From: JAEUMG01 sp046349315
GTDB taxonomy: Bacteria; Pseudomonadota; Alphaproteobacteria; Rhizobiales; Aestuariivirgaceae
Direction: 5' to 3'
Assembly: GCA_046349315.1 (NCBI GenBank)
Contig: JAXMCQ010000009.1
Span: 62,001-126,000, forward strand
Length of the DNA stretch: 64,000 nt
The notes under the pieces were generated by a model. That model worked only from the letters and a program-made list of their open reading frames with translations. It did not search any database and had not been told where the DNA came from. The position numbers and the translations under genes were made by a program. Positions 7,535 through 16,508 of the stretch are shown one piece after another. Each line of letters opens with the position of its first letter. The first letter of the stretch is position 1.

Positions 7535-10500
7535 ATGGTCCTCTATGCCGAACTCGCCGCCGCCACCAATTTCTCCTTCCTGCGCGGTGCCTCGCATCCG
7601 GGTGAAATGGTCGATCGCGCCGGAGAACTTGGATTGATTGCCATCGGCATTGCTGATCGCAACAGCTTTGCCGGCGTGGTGCGCGCTCACGATGCCGCGA
7701 AAAGGCGCAAAGATATCCGCCTCCTTGTTGGCACGCGCCTCGTCACGCTCGAAGGCTTCGAAGTGATCGCCTACCCGACCGATCGCGCCGCCTATGGCCG
7801 CCTCTGCCGGCTTCTCTCCGCTGGCAATCGCAAGGCGAGGAAAGGCGATTGCCACTTGCGCTTCGAGGATGTGCTGGCGGCAAGCGACGGCCAGATGCTG
7901 ATCGCAATGCCGCCGCGTTCGCTCGAGGACGACTTCGCCGTGCGTCTCGCAAGCCTTGCGCGAAAAGCACCTACCCGCGTCTTCCTTGGCGCCAGCAATC
8001 ACTTCCATGGCGACGCGCCGCGTCGTTTGGGCCTTCTCGCCGAACTAAGCCAGCAATGCGATGCACCGCTCGTCGCCGTCAATGATGCGCTCTATCACAC
8101 GCCCGATCGTCGCCGTCTCGTCGATATCCTCACTTGCATCCGCGAGAAATGCACGCTTGCCGAGGCGGGCTTCCGGCTTGAGGTCAATGCCGAGCGCCAT
8201 ATCAAATCGCCGGACGACATGGCGCGGCTCTTCGCCTCTCATCCGCAGGCGATCGCCCGCGGTCTTCAGATCGTGGAAGCCTGTCGCTTCTCGCTCGATG
8301 AACTCAAATATGAATATCCCGACGAACCCGTCCCGCCGGGCAAGACGCCGCAGGAACATCTCACTGACCTCACCTGGCAGGGAGCCAGACGCCGTTATCC
8401 GAAGCGCAAATATCCCGGCGGCCTTCCCGAAGACATCGTCACGCGCTTGCAGGATGAACTCGCCATCATTGAGAAGTTGGAGTTTGCGCGTTACTTCCTT
8501 ACCGTTCACGACATCGTCGCCTATGCGCGCGAATGCGGCATTCTCTGCCAGGGCCGCGGTTCCGCCGCCAACAGCGCCGTCTGCTATTGCCTGGGCATCA
8601 CCGAAGTCGATCCCAACAAGACGCAGCTTCTCTTCGCCCGTTTCATTTCGCAGGCCCGCGGCGAGCCGCCCGATATCGATGTCGATTTCGAGCATGAGCG
8701 CCGCGAGGAAGTCATCCAGTATATCTACAAGCGCTATGGCCGCCATCGCGCCGCGATCTGCGCCACCGTCATCCATTATCGCTCGCGCCGCGCCATTGGC
8801 GAGGTCGGCAAGGTCTTGGGGCTAACCCCCGACATCACCGCCGCGCTGTCGAAAACCGTTTGGGGCAGCTATGGCGGCGAGATCATCGACGATCAGATCC
8901 GCCAGGCTGGGCTCGATCCGCGCAATGCCGCGATCCGCCAGGCCGTCGAACTGGCCGGCGAGATCACCGGCTTCCCGCGCCATCTTTCCCAGCATGTCGG
9001 TGGCTTCGTGCTCACGCGTGAACGCCTCGACGATACCGTCCCCATCGGCAATGCCGCCATGGACGATCGCACCTTCATCGAATGGGACAAGGACGATATC
9101 GACACGCTCGGGCTTATGAAGGTCGATGTTCTGGCGCTCGGCATGCTGAGCTGCATCAAGCGCGCCTTGACGCTACTCAAAACCCACCATAATCAGCATT
9201 TCCCGACTCTCGCCGATCTGCCGCAGGACGATCCTGCGGTTTACGACATGCTCTCCCGCGCCGATTCGATCGGTGTCTTCCAGGTCGAAAGCCGCGCGCA
9301 AATGTCGATGCTGCCGCGTTTGAAACCGCGCGAATTCTACGATCTCGTCATCGAAGTGGCGATCGTCCGCCCGGGCCCCATCCAGGGCGACATGGTGCAT
9401 CCCTATTTGCGCCGGCGCGACGGCATCGATCAGGCGTATTATCCATCGCCAAGCTCTGAATTCGGGCCCGCCAATGAACTGGAGGAAGTATTAAAACGCA
9501 CGCTCGGCGTGCCCTTGTTCCAGGAACAGGCGATGCAGATTGCCATCACCGCGGCTGAATTTTCACCCGACGAGGCCGATGGCTTGCGCCGCGCCATGGC
9601 AACCTTCCGCCATAATGGGACCGTCCATCTTTACCGCGACAAGTTCATCGAGGGCATGACGAGGCGTGGCTATGAGCGCGAATTTGCCGAGCGCTGCTTC
9701 AGCCAGATCGAAGGCTTCGGCGAATATGGCTTTCCCGAAAGCCATGCTGCAAGCTTTGCACTCCTCGTCTATGTGTCCTCCTGGATAAAATGCCACTATC
9801 CCGATGTCTTCTGCGCCGTCATTCTCAACAGCCAGCCCATGGGCTTCTACCAGCCGGCGCAATTGGTCCGCGATGCCAAGGAGCATGGCGTCGAGATCCG
9901 TGCAGTCGACGTCAATTTCAGCGACTGGGATTCGACGCTCGAATCCGCCGCGCCCGGTTCAAAACATGGTTTCGCGGTGCGTCTCGGTTTCAATCAGGTC
10001 AAGGGCCTGCAAGCCGAGGAAATTTCGCGTCTCGTCGAGAATCGCGGCAATTTCTATGCGAGCATCGAACGCCTGTCGGCGGTCGCCGCTCTCTCCGCGG
10101 CAACGGTACAACGTCTTGCCGAGGCCGATGCCTTCGGTTCCTTGAATATCGATCGTCGCGCCGCACTCTGGATGGCGCGCCGGCTCGGCCGCCTCGACGG
10201 GCAGATCTGGAAGAAATCATCAAAGGCGAAACCGGAGCCCGCCTTGCCGCTCTTTGCCGCGCATTTGGGCGATGAACTCTTCGATGAACCGCAAGTGCCC
10301 TTGTCGCCCATGCGTGCCGGCGAGCAAGTGCTTGAGGATTATGTGATGACCGGCCTGTCGCTCAAAGCGCATCCCTGTTCCTTCTTCCGTGGCGATCTCA
10401 ATAGGCGCGGCGTCATGCGCAATGCCGACCATCGCAGCGAAACTCTTCGTCAGGGCAAGATCATTACGGTCGCCGGCCTGGTCCTGGTGCGCCAGCGCCC

Positions 10501-10759
10501 CGGCACGTCAAAGGGCGTCGTCTTTATGACGCTCGAAGACGAAACCGGCGTCGCCAACATCATCGTCTGGCCCAAGATCTTCGAAGCCAATCGGCGCATC
10601 GTCATGACCTCGCGCTTTCTCGCCGTGAAGGGCAGTCTGCAGCGCGCCGGACTCGTGGTTCACGTCGTGGCGCAAAGCTTCGTTGATTTGAGCGGTGAAC
10701 TGCGCCGCCTCGCCGACCGCGAGGACGCTCCGCTTCCCAAAAGCCGCGATTTTCATTGA
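7535..10759 (+). CDS. dnaE2: Error-prone DNA polymerase DnaE2
   Basis: C-family polymerase that performs translesion synthesis in SOS mutagenesis; 1074 residues, typical for DnaE2 and shorter than replicative DnaE1. An N-terminal PHP domain begins YAELAAATNFSFLRGASHP. The palm aspartates lie in PPDIDVDFEHERREEV (about residue 380). Helix-hairpin-helix and OB-fold regions occupy the C-terminus, with VMTGLSLKAHPCSFFR before the OB domain. It is the last gene of the LexA-controlled operon. A REP-like hairpin region at 10771-10822 follows and probably terminates transcription. Confidence 0.96.
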   Translation: MVLYAELAAATNFSFLRGASHPGEMVDRAGELGLIAIGIADRNSFAGVVRAHDAAKRRKDIRLLVGTRLVTLEGFEVIAYPTDRAAYGRLCRLLSAGNRKARKGDCHLRFEDVLAASDGQMLIAMPPRSLEDDFAVRLASLARKAPTRVFLGASNHFHGDAPRRLGLLAELSQQCDAPLVAVNDALYHTPDRRRLVDILTCIREKCTLAEAGFRLEVNAERHIKSPDDMARLFASHPQAIARGLQIVEACRFSLDELKYEYPDEPVPPGKTPQEHLTDLTWQGARRRYPKRKYPGGLPEDIVTRLQDELAIIEKLEFARYFLTVHDIVAYARECGILCQGRGSAANSAVCYCLGITEVDPNKTQLLFARFISQARGEPPDIDVDFEHERREEVIQYIYKRYGRHRAAICATVIHYRSRRAIGEVGKVLGLTPDITAALSKTVWGSYGGEIIDDQIRQAGLDPRNAAIRQAVELAGEITGFPRHLSQHVGGFVLTRERLDDTVPIGNAAMDDRTFIEWDKDDIDTLGLMKVDVLALGMLSCIKRALTLLKTHHNQHFPTLADLPQDDPAVYDMLSRADSIGVFQVESRAQMSMLPRLKPREFYDLVIEVAIVRPGPIQGDMVHPYLRRRDGIDQAYYPSPSSEFGPANELEEVLKRTLGVPLFQEQAMQIAITAAEFSPDEADGLRRAMATFRHNGTVHLYRDKFIEGMTRRGYEREFAERCFSQIEGFGEYGFPESHAASFALLVYVSSWIKCHYPDVFCAVILNSQPMGFYQPAQLVRDAKEHGVEIRAVDVNFSDWDSTLESAAPGSKHGFAVRLGFNQVKGLQAEEISRLVENRGNFYASIERLSAVAALSAATVQRLAEADAFGSLNIDRRAALWMARRLGRLDGQIWKKSSKAKPEPALPLFAAHLGDELFDEPQVPLSPMRAGEQVLEDYVMTGLSLKAHPCSFFRGDLNRRGVMRNADHRSETLRQGKIITVAGLVLVRQRPGTSKGVVFMTLEDETGVANIIVWPKIFEANRRIVMTSRFLAVKGSLQRAGLVVHVVAQSFVDLSGELRRLADREDAPLPKSRDFH

Positions 10760-10770
10760 TCGGCTGAATA

Positions 10771-10822
10771 TCCCTCCTCGCCTTAGGCGGGGAGGGTGGC
10801 GCGAAGCGCCGGGTGGGGTGCC
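10771..10822. repeat. Family-A REP-like palindrome between convergent dnaE2 and prmB
   Basis: Contains a CCTC/GAGG-type stem followed by GGCGC-gaa-GCGCC at 10798-10810. The core AGGGTGGCGCGAAGCGCCGG is repeated identically near 20826-20845 and in inverse form near 27160-27180. It lies in the 63-bp gap between convergent genes and could act as a bidirectional terminator. Confidence 0.65.
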
Positions 10823-11761
10823 CTACCCCTCCAACTGCTCCTTCGTCACCCAGAACACTTCCCCCGAACTCTCCTCCGTATCGATCCACAGGAAATCGAG
10901 ACCGGGGTAGGCCGTTTCGAGCGCCTCGCGACAGCGCCCGACCTCGCAGAGAAGTCCGCCGCCCGGTTCCAGATGCTTCGCGGCCTCGGCAAGAATCCGC
11001 CGCACGATGGCGATGCCTTGATCGCCGCCATCGAGCGCCAAGGCCGGTTCATGGCGATACTCTTCCGGCAATTCGGCCATGCCCTCTTCATCGACATAGG
11101 GCGGATTGCTGATGATGAGATCGTAGCGCGCCTTGCCGACGGGCGCGAAAAGATCGCCCTTCTTGAGATGGACTCGTCTTTTCAAGCTATGATCAGCAAC
11201 ATTGAGCCGCGCCAGCGCCAGCGCGTCGCCAGAAACATCGACCGCATCGACCCGCGCTTGCGGAAAAGCGAGAGCGGCAAGGATTGCCAAAGAGCCCGAG
11301 CCCGTGCAGAGATCGAGCACGCTCTCGACGCTGCCGGGATCGGCAAGCAAGGGCGCCTCGCCCGCGAAATGTTCGGAGAAGAGAAGCTCGCCAATATAGG
11401 AGCGCGGCACCAGCGCCCGCTCATCGGCGCGCAACCGCACCCCTTGGATATAGGTATGGCCGAGCAAATAGGCGGCGGGCTTGCGCGTCTCGATGCGCGC
11501 TTCGATGAGCTTGAGGATGGCGCGCCGTTCATCCGGCAGTAATCGCGCATCGAGCCACGGATTGATGTCCTCGACCGGCAATCGCAGCGATTCGAGGATG
11601 ATGAAGGCGGCCTCGTCGATCGCCGAATTCGTGCCATGACCATGCGCGATGCCGGCCCTGGCGAATTGGCTCATCGCGTGGCGCAGCATGTCGCGCACCG
11701 TGATGAGATAGATCGATCGCTCTTCAATGATATCGATGTCGGCTGCCCGTCTCTTCGTCAT
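10823..11761 (-). CDS. prmB: PrmB, 50S ribosomal protein L3 N5-glutamine methyltransferase
   Basis: SAM-dependent methyltransferase that modifies a glutamine of ribosomal protein L3. The 312-residue protein has an N-terminal helical substrate-recognition part (RDMLRHAMSQFARAGIAHGHG) and the class I methyltransferase fold. LDLCTGSGSLAI is the SAM site and SNPPYVDEEGMAELPEEY the catalytic NPPY. The longer NPPYVD-x3-M-x2-LP-x-EY-x-HEP context separates PrmB from PrmC/HemK. Its ATG overlaps the hrpB stop by four bases (ATGA), so the two are translationally coupled. Identification is confident. Confidence 0.93.
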   Translation of the reverse strand: MTKRRAADIDIIEERSIYLITVRDMLRHAMSQFARAGIAHGHGTNSAIDEAAFIILESLRLPVEDINPWLDARLLPDERRAILKLIEARIETRKPAAYLLGHTYIQGVRLRADERALVPRSYIGELLFSEHFAGEAPLLADPGSVESVLDLCTGSGSLAILAALAFPQARVDAVDVSGDALALARLNVADHSLKRRVHLKKGDLFAPVGKARYDLIISNPPYVDEEGMAELPEEYRHEPALALDGGDQGIAIVRRILAEAAKHLEPGGGLLCEVGRCREALETAYPGLDFLWIDTEESSGEVFWVTKEQLEG

Positions 11762-14229
11762 CGCACCTTCCCCGGCTTGACCGGCACCGCTTGCCGCGGG
11801 TCTTCCGGCCAGACATGTTTCGGATAGCGCCCGCGCATCTCCGCCCTGACATGCGGATAGGCGTTCGTCCAGAATGTTTCGAGACTCTGCGTCACGGCAA
11901 GCGGCCGCCCTGCCGGTGACAGGAGTTCGAGCCGTAATGGCACGCGGCCATCGGCGACCTTGGGCGTGCGGGTGAGGCCGAACATTTCCTGCAAGCGCGC
12001 CCTTACAACCGGATCGCCGCCTCCCTCATAATCGATCGAGATTTCGGCCCCCGATGGGATCGCAAGGCGCGCCGGCGCCAAGACATCAAGACGCCGCCGC
12101 AGCGCGGGCGGAATGAGACCTGACAGAATTGGATGGAGATCGAGGCGTTCGAGATGAGACGCGCGCATCATGCCGGCGAGATAGGGCTTGAGCCACTCAT
12201 CAAGCGACGCAAGCAGTGCGTCATCTGAAAGATCGGGCCACGCCTCATCCGGAAAATGCCGGCGCAGAAAACCGACGCGCGCCCGCAATCGCTGGTCGCC
12301 CTCGCTCCACGGCAGCGCCGTGAGCCCCATTTCGCGAATGCCGGAGAGCATCGCTTCAGCCACGTGTTCAGGGTCGGGCGTCGGCAAGGGCTTGTCCTCA
12401 AGCAGCAAGGCGCCGAACCGCTCTTGCCGATTGGCGATCACCATGCGCGCGCGTGAATCCCACGTGATAATGTCCTGCGCCTCGATGTGGCCTGCGAAAT
12501 GATCGAGTATTTCCGCCTTGTCGAGTTTTGCGGCAAGAAAGATCCGCTGATCGCCGGATTTGCCGTCGGTCGTGGCGATTGCCAAGAACTCTTCCCCCGC
12601 CAACGCATCATGCTCAGGCAGCGCCGCGCCGCCGCCGCCCATCATGCGGAAACGCCCGCGCCCGCCGCGTCTTTGGCCAATCCGGTCCGGCCAGGCGAGT
12701 GCCACGAGGAGACCAATACTCGCCTCTTCCGCATCGCTTTCAATATCCGCAATCGCACGGATCTGCCGCGCCGCCTCGCGCACCCGTTCCTTGGCACCGC
12801 GATTGGCGAGCGCGCGCCCGCCGCGCAAGGCTTCGATGCGCGAGGCAAGATCGGCATCACTGTCGCGTTCCAGAAAATCGCGCTCGGAAAGGAGCGCTGC
12901 GAGATCGGCGGCAAGCCGCCCAGCCTTGAGCCGCTTTCCCGCGACGACCATATGTGCAAGCCTGGGATGCAACGGCAATCGCGCCATCGCCTTGCCCATT
13001 TCGGTGATCGCACCTTGCGCATCGACCGCATCGAGATTCTGCAAAAGCGCGCGTGCTTGCGCGAAGGCGGGCTTGGGCGGCGGATCGAGCCACGCCAATT
13101 GTGCCAGGTCGCTGACACCCCAGGCCGCAAGCTCCAGCGCCAATGGGGCGAGATCAGCCTCGAGAATTTCCGGCGGATCGAATGCTTGAAGGGCCCGATC
13201 TTCCGCTTCCGGCCACAGGCGATAGCACACGCCCGGCCCCAGGCGCCCGGCGCGCCCGCGCCGTTGCTCGGCCGCCGCGAGCGAAACGCGCACCGTATCG
13301 AGCCGTGTCATGCCGCTCGCCGGATCGAAACGCGGTTTTCGCTTATAACCGCAATCGACGACCGCACTGATCCCGTCGATGGTAAGGCTCGTCTCCGCAA
13401 TCGTCGTTGCCAGCACCACTTTGCGCCGCCCTTCTGGCGATGGACGTATCGCCTCGTCCTGCGCTTCTGCCGGCATCGCGCCATAAAGCGGCATGATGTC
13501 GGTGCCCGCCGGCAGTGATGTATCGGACAGCAGAGCCGCCGTGCGCCGGATTTCGCCTTCGCCGGGAAGGAAGCCGAGCACGCTTCCGGGCTGCTCACGT
13601 AGCGCGGTACCGATCGTCCGCGCCATCGGTTCGGCAAGAGACTTCGCCATCGCGCGCGCACCATAAAAAGTTTCGACCGGAAAGACGCGGCCCGGCGCTT
13701 TCACCACGGGTGCGCCCCCGAGGAACTCCGAAAGCCGGGCGGCATCGAGCGTCGCAGACATCACCAATATCTTGAGATCGGGGCGCAAGCCGTTCCGCGC
13801 ATCGAGCGTCAGGGCCAAGGCGAGATCGCCATCCAGGGTCCGTTCGTGAAACTCATCGAAGATCACGATTGATACATCGCTCAACGCCGGATCGGCCTGC
13901 AATCGCCGCGTCAGCAAGCCCTCGGTCACGACTTCGATCCGCGTCTTCATCGAAACCTTGCGCTCATGCCTGACCGCATAGCCGACCGTCTCGCCCGCGT
14001 GCTCGCCTCGCGTCATCGCCATGCGCCGCGCCGCTGCCCTGGCTGCGATCCGCCGTGGCTCGAGCATCACGATCTTGCCCGTGCCTGCGAGCCCCGCATC
14101 GAGCAATGCCAAGGGCACCAGCGTCGTCTTGCCCGCGCCCGGTTCCGCCACCAGCACAACGGCGCCATTCCCGGCAACCGCCGCGCAGAGTTCGGGCAGC
14201 ACATCATCGATCGGCAGGCGCGGGATCAT
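11758..14229 (-). CDS. hrpB: ATP-dependent helicase HrpB
   Basis: DEAH-type RNA/DNA helicase of the HrpB family, 823 residues. N-terminal motifs are the Walker A loop AEPGAGKTTL (about residues 28-37), FDEFHERTLDGDLAL (motif II, DEFH), SATLDA (motif III) and QRRGRAGR (motif VI). The C-terminal region has the HrpB-specific domain ending PKHVWPEDP, a tail typical of the family. The cellular role of HrpB is poorly defined. It is cotranscribed with prmB and divergent from zwf across a 125-bp spacer. Family membership is secure; the RNA target is unknown. Confidence 0.94.
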   Translation of the reverse strand: MIPRLPIDDVLPELCAAVAGNGAVVLVAEPGAGKTTLVPLALLDAGLAGTGKIVMLEPRRIAARAAARRMAMTRGEHAGETVGYAVRHERKVSMKTRIEVVTEGLLTRRLQADPALSDVSIVIFDEFHERTLDGDLALALTLDARNGLRPDLKILVMSATLDAARLSEFLGGAPVVKAPGRVFPVETFYGARAMAKSLAEPMARTIGTALREQPGSVLGFLPGEGEIRRTAALLSDTSLPAGTDIMPLYGAMPAEAQDEAIRPSPEGRRKVVLATTIAETSLTIDGISAVVDCGYKRKPRFDPASGMTRLDTVRVSLAAAEQRRGRAGRLGPGVCYRLWPEAEDRALQAFDPPEILEADLAPLALELAAWGVSDLAQLAWLDPPPKPAFAQARALLQNLDAVDAQGAITEMGKAMARLPLHPRLAHMVVAGKRLKAGRLAADLAALLSERDFLERDSDADLASRIEALRGGRALANRGAKERVREAARQIRAIADIESDAEEASIGLLVALAWPDRIGQRRGGRGRFRMMGGGGAALPEHDALAGEEFLAIATTDGKSGDQRIFLAAKLDKAEILDHFAGHIEAQDIITWDSRARMVIANRQERFGALLLEDKPLPTPDPEHVAEAMLSGIREMGLTALPWSEGDQRLRARVGFLRRHFPDEAWPDLSDDALLASLDEWLKPYLAGMMRASHLERLDLHPILSGLIPPALRRRLDVLAPARLAIPSGAEISIDYEGGGDPVVRARLQEMFGLTRTPKVADGRVPLRLELLSPAGRPLAVTQSLETFWTNAYPHVRAEMRGRYPKHVWPEDPRQAVPVKPGKVR

Positions 14230-14354
14230 CGGCCTCTCAAGCCCGTTCCGTGGCTAATCTGTCAAGTATTACAGGCATTTCCGCATTATGGGTTGCGTGG
14301 CCGGGCGTCAGCGCCTAGTAATGAACCGAAATTTGTGCAGTGCAGCAAAGAACA

Positions 14355-15839
14355 ATGACGACTCGTACCATACCCGTTTCCGTTTTCGATCTCGTGGTTT
14401 TCGGCGCGACCGGCGATCTGTCGCGCCGCAAACTATTGCCCGCCCTCTTCCACCGCGACGAACAGGGCCAGATCCCGCCCGGCGCCCGCATCATCGGCGT
14501 GTCGCGCCGGCCTTTGTCGCGCGTTGAGTTTCGCGCCCTTGGCGAGAAGGCGATCGCCGATCACGTTCCGAAAAATCTGCAGACGCCGGAAGTCTGCAAT
14601 CGCTTCCTCAATCGCCTCGATTACGTCTCCGCCGATGCCAGCCGCGATGATGGCTGGAGCGATCTCGAAAAACTCCTCGCCCAGGCGCCGGATCGCATTC
14701 GCGTGTTCTATTTGGCCGTCGGCCCCGATCTCTTCGGTCCCTTGTGCGAGCGCCTCGGCCAGCATGGCCTGGTGACGCCGCAATCGCGCGTCGTCGTCGA
14801 AAAGCCGCTCGGCAAGGATCTGGCTTCGGCGCGCGCTGTCAATGATGCGATCGGCCGGGTCTTCCGTGAACAGAATATTTATCGCATCGATCATTATCTC
14901 GGCAAGGAGACGGTGCAGAACCTGATGGCCCTGCGCTTTGCCAATGCCCTGTTCGAGCCGGTCTGGAATGCTGCTCATATCGATCATGTGCAGATCACCG
15001 TCGCCGAGACTTTGGGCGTCGAAGGCCGCGCCGGTTACTACGATACCGCTGGCGCCCTGCGCGACATGGTGCAGAACCACATCTTGCAATTGCTCTGCCT
15101 TGTCGCGATGGAGCCGCCGACTTCGATCGATGCCGATGCGGTTCGCGACGAGAAATTGAAAGTACTAAAGTCGCTAAAGCAGATCGATGGCAATGCCGCG
15201 AATGTCACGGTGCGCGGTCAGTATCGCGCCGGCGCCTCGGGCAACGGTCCCGTCCCCGGTTATCTCGAAGAGCTGGGCGCGCCGGCGAGCAAGACCGAAA
15301 CCTTCGTCGCCATCAAGGCCGAGATCGAGAATTGGCGCTGGGCTGGCGTTCCCTTCTTCCTGCGCACCGGCAAGCGCCTGGGTTCGCGGATTTCGGAAAT
15401 CGTCGTCGGCTTCAAGCACATTCCGCATTCGGTCTTTGACGGCCAGGCCGGTCCCATCACCGAGAATCGCCTCGTCATCCGCCTCCAGCCCGATGAAGGC
15501 GTCAGGCTCTGGCTGATGATCAAGGATCCGGGTCCCGGCGGCATGCGCTTGCAGCTCGTGCCGCTCGACATGAGCTTTGCCAAGGCCTTCGGCGTGCGTA
15601 ACCCGGACGCCTATGAGCGCCTCTTGATGGATGTGGTGCGCGGCAACCAGACGCTCTTCATGCGCCGCGATGAGGTCGAGGCGGCGTGGAACTGGATCGA
15701 CCCGGTGCTCGAAGCCTGGGCCGCCTCGCCCGACCTGCCGAAATCCTATACATCGGGCACCTGGGGTCCATCTGCCGCGGTGGCGCTCATCGAGCGCGAG
15801 GGCCGCACCTGGCATGATGATGATGGCACCGCCCGATGA
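14355..15839 (+). CDS. zwf: Glucose-6-phosphate 1-dehydrogenase
   Basis: Oxidises glucose 6-phosphate to 6-phosphogluconolactone, the entry step to the Entner-Doudoroff path. The NADP-binding motif GATGDLSRRKLLPALF lies near residue 14. The active-site signature DHYLGKE carries the substrate lysine, followed by FANALFEPVWN. ATG 14355 (MTTRTIPVSVFD) is preferred to the in-frame GTG at 14340 because it aligns with rhizobial homologues; neither has a strong ribosome-binding site. The protein is 494 residues. It opens a tightly packed zwf-pgl-edd-eda operon and overlaps pgl by four bases. Confidence 0.96.
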   Translation: MTTRTIPVSVFDLVVFGATGDLSRRKLLPALFHRDEQGQIPPGARIIGVSRRPLSRVEFRALGEKAIADHVPKNLQTPEVCNRFLNRLDYVSADASRDDGWSDLEKLLAQAPDRIRVFYLAVGPDLFGPLCERLGQHGLVTPQSRVVVEKPLGKDLASARAVNDAIGRVFREQNIYRIDHYLGKETVQNLMALRFANALFEPVWNAAHIDHVQITVAETLGVEGRAGYYDTAGALRDMVQNHILQLLCLVAMEPPTSIDADAVRDEKLKVLKSLKQIDGNAANVTVRGQYRAGASGNGPVPGYLEELGAPASKTETFVAIKAEIENWRWAGVPFFLRTGKRLGSRISEIVVGFKHIPHSVFDGQAGPITENRLVIRLQPDEGVRLWLMIKDPGPGGMRLQLVPLDMSFAKAFGVRNPDAYERLLMDVVRGNQTLFMRRDEVEAAWNWIDPVLEAWAASPDLPKSYTSGTWGPSAAVALIEREGRTWHDDDGTAR

Positions 15840-16495
15840 TCGCCGCGCGCAAGCTCCGCTCCGACCGCCAGACGCTCGCCGAGACCCTCGGTGAAGATCT
15901 GGCTCATATTCTCCGTCGGCGCGTGGTTGCCAATGGCGCGGCCACCATCGCTGTCTCCGGCGGCAATACGCCCAAGCTGATGTTCGATCATCTGAGCCGC
16001 CAGGTCCTGGCCTGGGACAAGGTCACGGTCACATTGGTTGATGAGCGCCAGGTGCCGATTTCAAGCGATCGCTCCAATGCGCGTCTGGTTTCCGAACATC
16101 TCCTCAAGAACAACGCAGCACGCGCCCAATTTGTGCCGCTCTTTGAAAATGTCGCCGCGGCTTCGAAACTTCCAACATTCGATGCCGTCGTGCTCGGCAT
16201 GGGCGATGACGGCCACACCGCCTCGTTCTTTCCTGATGGCGACAATCTCGCCAAGGCGCTTGATCCCGAGACGCGGGATCGCATTGTCACCATGCAGGCG
16301 CCCGATGCCGGCGAGCCGCGGCTCACATTCACATTGAAGGTCTTACTCGCAAGCCCTTTCATCGCCCTTCACATCGAAGGCGACGACAAGATGAAGGTCC
16401 TCGAAAAAGCCTTGATACCCGGACCTGTCGCCCAGATGCCGATCCGTGCCGTGCTTGAAGCGACCCATCCCGTCACTCTCTACTGGGCTCCATGA
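15836..16495 (+). CDS. pgl: 6-phosphogluconolactonase
   Basis: Hydrolyses 6-phosphogluconolactone to 6-phosphogluconate. At 219 residues it is a standard DevB/Pgl-type lactonase with the sugar-phosphate motif VSGGNTPKLMFDHL near residue 40 and the signature VLGMGDDGHTASFFPD near residue 120. The start ATG overlaps the zwf stop (ATGA), so it is translationally coupled. edd follows 13 bp later with its own strong ribosome-binding site. Secure. Confidence 0.95.
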   Translation: MIAARKLRSDRQTLAETLGEDLAHILRRRVVANGAATIAVSGGNTPKLMFDHLSRQVLAWDKVTVTLVDERQVPISSDRSNARLVSEHLLKNNAARAQFVPLFENVAAASKLPTFDAVVLGMGDDGHTASFFPDGDNLAKALDPETRDRIVTMQAPDAGEPRLTFTLKVLLASPFIALHIEGDDKMKVLEKALIPGPVAQMPIRAVLEATHPVTLYWAP

Positions 16496-16508
16496 CAGGA
16501 GGATCGCC